NCBI GenBank assembly: GCA_002803225.1
Contig: NXFV01000060.1
Span: forward strand, 1-26,115
Source: Gamarada debralockiae
Lineage: Eukaryota; Ascomycota; Leotiomycetes; Helotiales; Hyphodiscaceae
Direction: 5' to 3'
Length of the DNA: 26,115 nucleotides
Shown piece after piece: positions 18,501 to 26,115 of this stretch (within the stretch, counting starts at the first letter, position 1; each line of letters begins with the position of its first letter). Made by a program: the position numbers and the translations under genes. The notes beneath the pieces were generated by a model that saw only the letters and a program-made list of their open reading frames with translations, was not told the DNA's origin and searched no databases.

Positions 18501-19655
18501 ACGGTGGGCGATAGTGATAAAACCGAAAAAACCCAGATCGACCCCTCACCGATTTCAGGGCCCACCCAGCTGTTTATAGATAGAATTCGATAAGAGATTA
18601 AGGTTATTAATATATTTGTAGTTATTGTACGAAATACTTATACTATACCTTATTTTCTACTAATTATATATCCTCTTCTATACTAATAACTCCTTCTATA
18701 ATATTCTTCCTTGATTTAGCTTATGGAGGAGAGGCTCGAATACAATTCGTTTACATAAGTCTATAATTTAAGGAAATTGGTATTTATTATATAAAGAAGT
18801 TAGTATAGTATTTTAGAAAGAAGAGAGAAGGGAAGGCTATAGATTATAAGCTTCGAGCTAACGTCTATTTAGGGTTAGGGGATCATATAGTCTACGTGTA
18901 ATAGGGGGCACTCAAGCAATGCAAATCAAGTAGTACTCTCTATTCTTAGAAGTATTGACAAGGAGAAAAGGTTCTACAAGTACACGAAGTCTAAGTTAAC
19001 TCCAAGACGCGCTAGTGCACGGGCGCGTCACTCATGCGTAGGCAGCGCGATCAAGTGGCATTCGCCAGAACTATCACAGCTGTTATCCCCTCTCTTAGTA
19101 TGTCTCGCTGCCAACAAACGCCGCGAAAACCACTCCCAAAACCCATGGCTAAATCGGCGAAGGGCAAGCTTTGTTTAATACTATTATAAAGCTTAGTCTT
19201 AAGTAACTAGATGAGTTCTTAAAGCGTATAAACTTCTCCCTTAATTATGTTTACAATACAAAGGGACAAAGAATGAGACAGGACGAGGACTATTAAGATG
19301 ATAGAGATAGGGATCTAGTTATATAAGGTCTGGCTTCCTTACTATATAGTAGCGTCTTAGGGAATACAGGCCTGTCTTAATTTATATAGTAACACATAGT
19401 AGAAGAACAACAAGAGGGGACAGCCAAGGAGGCCAGCTCCCTTTCCTATTACGCGCGATCGTCCACGTGACCCTAATATCATCCTTTAAAGAATCAATAT
19501 TTATAGTTGGACAAGGTATTATATCGAACAATGGAAGGGAGTGGATCAGGTATTGTTGTAGTGTATGATGAAGTTCTAAACCGGTGAGCTCTAAAATCGG
19601 TGTTGGGTCAAAGCTCGATCTGGGTTTTTTCGGTTTTGTCACTATTGCCCACCGT
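18501..19655. mobile_element. Second terminal-inverted-repeat element, about 1.15 kb
   Basis: ACGGTGGGCGATAGTGATAA at 18501 is matched in reverse complement at 19655 (ACGGTGGGCAATAGTGACAA). The match continues through AACCGAAAAAACCCAGATCG and, less well, another 25 bp to an ACCGATTT block. In the first 40 bp only two positions differ, both transitions. Both ends are flanked by ACC, compatible with a 3-bp target duplication. The interior is AT-rich at 18570-18900. It holds a short ORF at 19100 (MSRCQQTPRKPLPKPMAKSA) and a minus frame at 19642-19382 that starts within the right repeat. I find no transposase, so it is probably a non-autonomous or deleted element. Its superfamily is not clear. 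Confidence 0.65.
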
Positions 19656-19706
19656 ACCCTAGCTGCAGTGGAGGAAGCAGATAGAGTGTGGTTCGCGGAG
19701 CGTCTA

Positions 19707-20698
19707 CAGTAGAACCTCGATATAAGAATCCTCTAAGTAAGAATACCTGACCAATAAGAATCGTATCTTGGGTCCCGTTTTTTTAGCCGAGCCAATACTA
19801 GGCCAATAAGAATACCTTGCTAGAAGAATATTCTTAGATAATTAGGGTCCCAAACCTTAAGATCTTACTTAATTTTACCTTGATATTCTTATTATTCTAT
19901 CACTATAACCACAATTCTCATCGCAATAGAAGAAAGAAAGCGTCGCAAAGCTCTTACTAACTCCGACCGACTTATACTTTAAAAGCGCAATCAAACAAAC
20001 CCTCCTATACATCAGAAAGACCTTACAAAATAGTTTAGACAAGAGATAGGCCATACAATAAATCAGTCTATAATCTCTAAGGTTCTTAGCAAAAAGTATA
20101 ACTATCTCGATAGCCTTAAAAGGAAGAAAGACAAGCAGACACTACAGCAAAAGAAGCAAAGCTCTGGAGACTAGCCAGCTCTTGAAGGAGCTCTTTTCGA
20201 ATGGCAATAATATGTAGAGCAAAAGAAGGCTATTATCACTAGCGATGTCTTGAAAGAGAAGGCAAGGTAACTATAGAGTGCTTTGCTATAGTATAGTAAT
20301 ATCAAACAACTGAAGTAATCGAATAGATAGCTTAATAGTTTCAAGAAACGATTTAAGATCAAAGAGTACATTTAGTATAGCGAAGCTAGCTTTATAGCTA
20401 CTAGCGACCCTAATAATATTACCTAAATAGAAGAACTATGACTTCTTTGCGCAAAGTATAAAGTACGTAATATTTAAATATAGACGAGACTAGCTTAAAC
20501 TAGACGAGAACTCCTAATTATACCCTTGCTACAAAGTCTTATAGTAGAACTAAGAAGAGCAAAGACCGTATTACAGTTACACTAATAAGTAATATAGATA
20601 GTTTAGAGAAGCTTAAGCCTTAGGTTATTAGTAAATCAAAGAATCCCTGCTGCTTTTTAAAGATCAATTATCGAAATCTCTAAATTACCTACCAATTC
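19707..20698 (+). mobile_element. Pogo-like transposon, 5' part, truncated by an LTR insertion
   Basis: CAGTAGAACCTCGATATAAG starts at 19707, directly after TA (19705-19706). CAGTA-type termini and a TA target are typical of pogo/Fot elements. About 220 bp of AT-rich leader follow, with repeated AAGAAT blocks (for example at 19723, 19738 and 19756), and then the transposase relic. The element ends abruptly at 20698, where an LTR begins, so its 3' half and right terminus are displaced or lost beyond it. Confidence 0.7.
19926..20698 (+). pseudogene. Pogo-like transposase with many RIP-type stops
   Basis: The frame after an expected start at about 19926 (now ATA) reads ERKRRKALTNSDRLIL, a stop, KRNQTNPPIHQKDLTK, then FRQEIGHTINQSIISKVLSK, a typical CENP-B-type helix-turn-helix. 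It continues with ALFEWQ, a stop, YVEQKKAIITSDVLKEKAR and, with further stops, SFKKRFKIKEYI. After a frameshift near 20480 come NIDETSLN (first catalytic Asp; relatives have NMDET), TRTPNYTLATKSYSRTKKSK and DRITVTLISNIDSLEKLKP. The coding signal stops at TYQF, just before 20699, so the second and third catalytic acids are absent. Stops are TAG or TAA at likely Trp and Gln positions, plus one TGA at a likely CGA. It belongs to a third subfamily, distinct from the two relics at 4-7 kb. Confidence 0.75.
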
Positions 20699-20891
20699 TG
20701 TGACAGCGGGATCGATGCAAAGGTCTAAAGCGCAGAGTTCAAAGATCACAGTTTATTAAAAATACTAAGCTAAAGAAAGAAGGAAAGAAAAGGAAAAGAG
20801 TAAGCCTCGACTTTTATAATACTGGGGTTGACCCCTATACGGCCGTTTATTAGTTCTAGCCACAAATATATTATATAATAGTACTAGCTAT
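20699..20891 (-). repeat. LTR of a Gypsy-type retrotransposon (reverse orientation)
   Basis: TGTGACAGCGGGATCG begins sharply at 20699 within the transposase. About 190 bp later, CTCCCCCTTAAAA (20892-20904) follows. On the minus strand that is a purine run, TTTTAAGGGGGAG, which fits a polypurine tract directly before a 3' LTR. The LTR itself is only lightly mutated (it keeps GGCCG, GACCCC), while the adjoining interior is almost pure AT. The left target-site flank is AATTC; the other LTR is not in the window. Confidence 0.6.
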
Positions 20892-22819
20892 TATATTACT
20901 CCCCCTTAAAAGAAATCTAAATGCCTTTATTTAAGCTAAATACTTATAATTACTAATTCTCCTTTATAAGTTCTATCCTTAAGTTCTTAAAATTACCCCT
21001 TTATACTTTATTTATATATTATATAAGGTCTATTCTTTACTAGAGCTATTTAATTTACTGTCTAAGTTATCTAGTTCTTTTAATCTATTAATTTAATTAT
21101 ATTAATTTTAATATTAATTATAGCGTTTATAAGTAATATAGTTAATATAATTAATATTAGAACTAATATACTTAAGTAGGAGTTAGGTTAAAGTTAAGGA
21201 GATAATTAAATTACTATAGTAGATATAAACTTAGCTATAGGCTTCTTTAAAGTAATTACTAATATCTTAGTAGAGCTTTACTTTAATTATTTAATTTAAG
21301 TATAAGCTTTCTTAATATTAGACTTAAATTTATTAAGTTAATTTTAAAGTTCTTAAATTAAAAGTTATACTTTAGCTAACTTAATAGCTTTATCGTTATA
21401 ACTTAAGACCTTTAACTTCTTTATAGTAGTTAAGTACTTACTTTTTATATTCTTTTTAATGATTATTTTAGTATTTATAATAAGTATATTAATATTATCT
21501 AAGTATTTATTATACTTCTTAATATTAAAGATTATCTTTTAACTATTAATCTTAAACTAGTGCTTAAAACAAGTAGTATATATAATTAATATAATAATAG
21601 TCTTACTATTAGTTTTTAAGTACTTTATAAGAGTAAGGATAGTAATAGTTAACTTCTTATACTTTCTACTATAAGGTTAAGCTTTCTTTTTTCTTTTATT
21701 ATCTTCTTTATTTTTATTATCCTTTTTATCTTTATTATTTTTATTATCTTTATCGTTTTCACTATTATATAAGATTTTAATAATAAATATATTATTATTA
21801 TTAGAGTACTAATAAGGGGATCTAAGTTTATTTATATTAACTTAATTATTATTAATATATTAATAAAATAATTTAAGTCTATTTATATTAGCTTATTTAT
21901 TATTAAAGTATAAGTAAAGGGATTTAAGTTTATATATATTAACTTATTTGTTATTAATATATTAATAAAAGGATATAAGTTTATTTATATTAGCTTATTA
22001 TTATTATTATAATTAGCTATAATCTCTTTAGCTATTATTTCTAGGATTTAGTCTAAGGTAATATATATAGTATTTTAAGTATTAACTTATACTTATATAA
22101 CTATATTACTATTACTATTAATAAAGCTCGTTTTACTATTAAGATTATAAATTATTATATAAACTAAATTAAAGATACTAATATTATAGTCAAGGCTTTT
22201 AAGTATCTAATTAATTTATTATTTATTATTAGTATTAAGTCTTGCTATTTTAATAATTACAAGGTAATAGTAATAGTAAATTAGTTAAGAGTTAGTAACT
22301 AAAGAGTCATTATAAGTATTAAGTTAATATTATTAATAAAAGTAATTATCTATTAGAGGTAGCTAATATATATACTTAATTATCGCTAATTTACTTTTAT
22401 ATTATATTCCTTAAAGTAAAAGTAAGATTAAATAGCAAAAGGGGGTTTTAAATAAAGGGTATAGTATTAAGGTAATAAAAAGAATATATTAAGTTTAAAA
22501 CAATTATAAGTATTATAAATAATAATACTAAAAGGAAGATAATAAAGTTTTAATAAAACCCTAAAAATAGCTATACTTTCCTTTTTCTCTAATAATAAGA
22601 GCCTTAATACTATAGCTTATTATTATTTATATAATTTTTATTAAATTTATCTTCTTTTATATATTAAATCTAAGATTTTAATTTAATAGATAAGCCTACT
22701 TTGTCTAAGTATTACTTATAAAACTTATAAAGTGTTATTATTATATTCTTGAAGTTAAAAGTAAGATATTATTAATTGTTTATATCTTATCTTATTTACT
22801 CGACCTTATAATAGAACTT
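20892..22819. other. Extremely AT-rich, RIP-degraded DNA
   Basis: Nearly all G and C occur in isolated positions, often within CTTAAG, AAGG or TTAGCT remnants, and TpA dinucleotides dominate. No reading frame of useful length survives on either strand. Position next to a 3' LTR and polypurine-like tract suggests the 3' interior (pol region) of a minus-strand Gypsy element, but I cannot recover any motif by eye. Confidence 0.5.
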
Positions 22820-23140
22820 ACTATACTATAGCAGGGAAATGTATTAGGAAAGTTGTTATTGCCTTGCTTTTCAGGTTTTTAGTAGGTCTTATAATTATAA
22901 GAACCTCACTTAGCTAGTTTCGTTATATATTAGTAGGGGATAAATAGCCTTTGTAGCTAAAGTAGTACTTAAATATTATTATAATTATATATCTTATTTT
23001 TTATATATATTCTATAGTATATTTAAGTATTATAACCTTTGTTTTATATTATTAATTTTTGTTTTAGTTTTATCCCTTACTAAGAGTATATATAATATAT
23101 AGCGTAATTAAGAAGTACTTATACTTATATTTCACCTCTC
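22820..23140 (+). repeat. Dispersed repeat, copy B (RIP-mutated, probable 5' LTR)
   Basis: This is the partner of 10367-10668. Aligned blocks include GTTGTTATTGCCTTG, ATAAGAACCTCACTTAGC, GGGGATAAATAGCCTTTG and TATCCCTTACTAAGAG. Over the 48-bp block 22924-22971 versus 10457-10504 I count 12 differences, all C in A to T in B or G in A to A in B. It is followed on the same strand by a long relic frame, consistent with a 5' LTR and a gag-like gene. Confidence 0.7.
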
Positions 23141-24123
23141 TATATCTAGTGACTTATATAAAGAGGATTTTATTATAGTCAAATAAGGCTATTTATACTT
23201 TAATTATTATTTACTTTATTTACTTGTTTCTTATCTTAGCTAATATATAAAGTATTCTAGAATAATTTAATATATATTAAATTATAATCTTAGGTCTTAT
23301 TATACTATTAGTTACTAGACTTAGACTTACCTTAGTTTATAGCTTTATTAATATTAGATCTTAAGTACTATTATTAATATATAAGAGAGATTTTTAGCTT
23401 AGTTAAGATATATTTAAGACTTATAGTTATAAGTAGAAGTTATAGAGGCTTTAGCGGGCTAATAGCTAAATTTAATTTAAGAAAAAAGAAAAGTTAATTA
23501 AAAAAAAGAATTAAATTTTTAAGGAATAAGATATTAAGAAGTATAAATTCTAAAGCTATTATAAAAAAAAAAATTAAATAAGATAGTCTATACTACTTAC
23601 TAAGTAAATTATAATACCTTTAAAAGTAAAGTATAAATAAAAGGAAATTTAAGAGCTAGAAAATAAGATTATTATAGGATTTTATCTTTTAATTCTTTTA
23701 ATTCTTTATTTAATTATAAGATTCTTACTCTTAAGAGCGTTTCTCTTATATTAAAGAGCTATACTATTAAGAAATAAGGCTTATAGACATAAGTTTAAAT
23801 ATAAGTTTAAGTAATATTCTTAGACTTAAGGAAAAAAAGTATTAAAAGATATATTAAAAGAGAATAGAATTTTATACTTAAAAGATTAAAAAAGATATAT
23901 TATTAGACTTTAGTTATATAAATAATTAATAAATTATAAGCTTTTATTCTTAAAGAGAAAATTATTTAATAATAGTTATAAACAAGTAATATTAAACTTA
24001 CTATTTTTATAAGTCTCTTCTTTTTTAGTTTTAATTAATATACTATTATTAAGTAGTATTTTAAAAGGTAAGAAATAGTAATAATAGTTAAGAAATTAAT
24101 AAAACTTATAAGAATAATAGTAA
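23141..24123. other. AT-rich interior downstream of copy B
   Basis: No frame stays open for long. If copy B is a 5' LTR, this would hold the primer-binding site and leader; CTCTATATCTAGTGAC directly after it at 23136 is where such a site would lie, but no tRNA match can be claimed from the mutated sequence. Confidence 0.35.
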
Positions 24124-26115
24124 TTTAACCCTTTTATATTAAGCGAATTATTACTTAAAATATCTTTTAATAAACCTATAGATAATATTATTATATTATA
24201 TATAATAATACTAACTCCTACTTTTATTAGTCTTATCTTTAATAAATAGAAAGTTACTTATTAAGTTAATAATATTCTTGTCTTCTTTAAAGATTAAAAT
24301 TATATTAAAGAAGATAAATATAAGTATATCTTTTGTTATATTAATATTACCTTTTATAATAATATTAAAGCTATACTAGAATATACTAATAAGTTATTTA
24401 ATAAGAAGGTCTTCTTTGTTATATTAAAGAAGAAGTACTATAATTATAATAATAATTACATAAAGTATACTTACCCTTTTCTTAATATATTAGTTTTATT
24501 TACTTAATATAAGTAGATTAAATTAAAAGACTTTATTAAATTATTTTATTAGGTCTTTATTAATCTTAAAAAGAAAAAGCTTTTTAATAATATTAAAAGA
24601 GTAAATCTCTTCTTTTATACTTTACTTAATTATATTTGTTTTAAGATTATTAAAAAGTATAATATAGACTAAGATAATAAGATTACTCTAGTATATAAAA
24701 AATTCTATAGGATAACCCTTAGAGTTTATAAATTTAATAAAGTTATTAATTAGTATAAAGAAAATTATAACTTTATTATATTAAGTTCTAAGATTAGTAT
24801 TATAAATAATATTATTAAGGCCTTAACTACTAATAAGAATACTATACTAGCTAATACTAAGTCTTACTTTATTTAGTCTTACTTAATTCCTCTTAATACC
24901 TTTATACTTATTTTTACCTTAAATAAAAGATTTTTAATTAATTATAACTTTTATAAAAATTATTATTAAATTAAAGCTTTAGATATAAAACCTTAGGACC
25001 TCTTAAATAATTTAACTTAATAACTAAAGGAGCTTAAAATCACTTAAGCTAATATAATATAAGATATTAAGAAAGAAATTAATTAGGAACTTTATATAGT
25101 ATTTATTTAAAATAATTTTAAATTTAAAAATCAAGGATTTTATTAAGGTAAGTATTAAAATAATAGCTTTTAAGATAAATATAGACTTAGATTTAATTAA
25201 TAATTATATAATATACCTTAGTACTCTTAGGACTTTTAAGTTAATTAGAATCTTCTAGTTAATAGTATAATTAATATATTTACTATATATAATATCTTTA
25301 GTAGTAGAAACGAGTATAATAGAAATTTAGGACTTAACTATTATACCTACTATAATATTAATAAGAATAGTAACTTAAAATAATACTTTTATAAATATTT
25401 AGATTAGTACCTATAGCTTTAAAAGCTTATTTAAAGTAAGATCTATTATAGGAACTTTAATAAAAAGCTTTACCTTAGACTTTAGAAAGAAGGTACTAAA
25501 GAAATTATATTTTATTATAATATACCTTAGGTTTAGTAAATTATTTTAAAGATTAGAGGAACTTAATATAATCTTAATATTACTTATTAAGCTAATAATA
25601 TCTAAGTAAAGTAAGATTAAGAATAGGAAGCTACTTATACTTAAGTTAATATAAATACTACTAAAGCTAATATTATTTTAACTTAAAGTATTATAAAGTA
25701 TTTAAATACCCTAGGAATTCTAATTTAATATTACTTTATTATAGATAATAAGGGCTAAAATATTAATAACTTTCTTAAAAAAAGGATTTATATATATTTA
25801 ATAAGAGTAGACTTTAACCTTAATAACTAGACTATAGTCATTACTAATATCTTCTAGACCTACTCTAAGGCTAAACTAGCTACTTTAAACAACTTTATTA
25901 TTTAATTTAAAGTTACTAAAGCTCTTGATTAAAGTAAGGTATAAAGAAATAAGGCTAAGCTTTATAAGAAAGTAGAGATAAAAGCTAAGCTTACTTAGCC
26001 TAAGATAATACAATCTTCTACTTATATACTTAATAATCTTTTTGAATTAGATAATATAAGCCTTAATAAGTTAGTTAAGGAGGTTCTAAGGCCTAATCTT
26101 TCTTAAAAGACTAAT
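24124..26115 (+). pseudogene. RIP-eroded reading frame, probably retrotransposon gag
   Basis: Frame 1 on the plus strand keeps a protein-like reading to the window end, broken by TAA and TAG; I noticed no in-frame TGA. The best stretch is 24301-24780, for example KYKYIFCYINITFYNNIKAI, KRVNLFFYTLLNYICFKIIK, KITLVYKKFYRITLRVYKFN. There, long runs lack stops even though base composition predicts roughly one per ten codons. Near the end come YLIRVDFNLNN, TYSKAKLATLNNF and NKAKLYKKVEIKAKLT. The Lys-rich, motif-poor content after an LTR suggests a gag-type protein. No protease, reverse transcriptase or clear zinc knuckle is visible. The gene continues past the window. Confidence 0.45.

Noticed and set aside
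18869..18880. (TTAGGG)2, telomere-like repeat
   Set aside because: Only two units, inside an AT-rich transposon interior; expected by chance and no evidence for a real or internal telomere.
25300..25400. Possible gag zinc knuckle (YYTYYNINKNSNL)
   Set aside because: Reading Tyr as former Cys does not give the CxxCxxxxHxxxxC spacing, so the motif cannot be claimed.
20892..26115. Short inverted and direct repeats that could suggest CRISPR or an origin
   Set aside because: At this AT content short matches are expected everywhere; there is no regular repeat-spacer pattern, and the organism appears to be a fungus.

Overview
The window looks like a decayed, repeat-rich stretch of a filamentous ascomycete (Pezizomycotina) chromosome, probably subtelomeric or another fast-evolving compartment. 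The evidence is short introns of 52-64 bp with GTGAGT, GTAGGA or GTATGT donors and CTAAC-type branch sites, a fungal DHA1-type MFS transporter, Fot1/pogo transposases, and gene families I know only from such fungi (tandem C2H2-like SEEALQQHL proteins, OrsD/DUF3505-like, BTB). The Eurotiales (Aspergillus/Penicillium group) are my best guess. This rests on memory of the families, not on a search.

Layout. 0.45-4 kb holds decayed host-type genes: a frameshifted fragment (456-813), a C2H2-like repeat gene (859-1830, minus), an ADP-ribosyltransferase-like/DUF7587-like gene (2098-2767), a possible trace (2735-3136, minus) and a BTB/POZ gene (3163-3925). 4-7 kb carries two Fot1/pogo transposase relics on the minus strand. 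7.2-9 kb is an OrsD-like relic. 10.0-10.9 kb is a TA-flanked terminal-inverted-repeat element with 46-bp tandem repeats and a solo-LTR-like insertion. 11-12.8 kb has no convincing gene. 13.1-13.7 kb encodes a putative small secreted protein split by one TAA. 14.8-15.25 kb is the C-terminal half of a short-chain dehydrogenase. 15.9-17.8 kb is the only clearly intact gene, a three-exon MFS transporter. 18.5-19.65 kb is a second inverted-repeat element. 19.7-20.7 kb is a third pogo-like transposase, cut at 20699 by an LTR. 20.9-26.1 kb is extremely AT-rich, RIP-degraded retrotransposon DNA.

The unifying theme is repeat-induced point mutation (RIP). The nonsense codons can nearly all be explained by CAA/CAG to TAA/TAG or TGG to TAG, the CpA to TpA class on one strand or the other. 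A dispersed repeat at about 10.4 kb reappears at about 22.8 kb; in the block compared base by base, all differences are C to T or G to A. The RIP-like changes also affect multicopy host gene families. I see no operon-like or clustered functional system. The strongest candidates for new biology are the secreted protein and the set of decayed lineage-specific families, not a defence or biosynthetic module.
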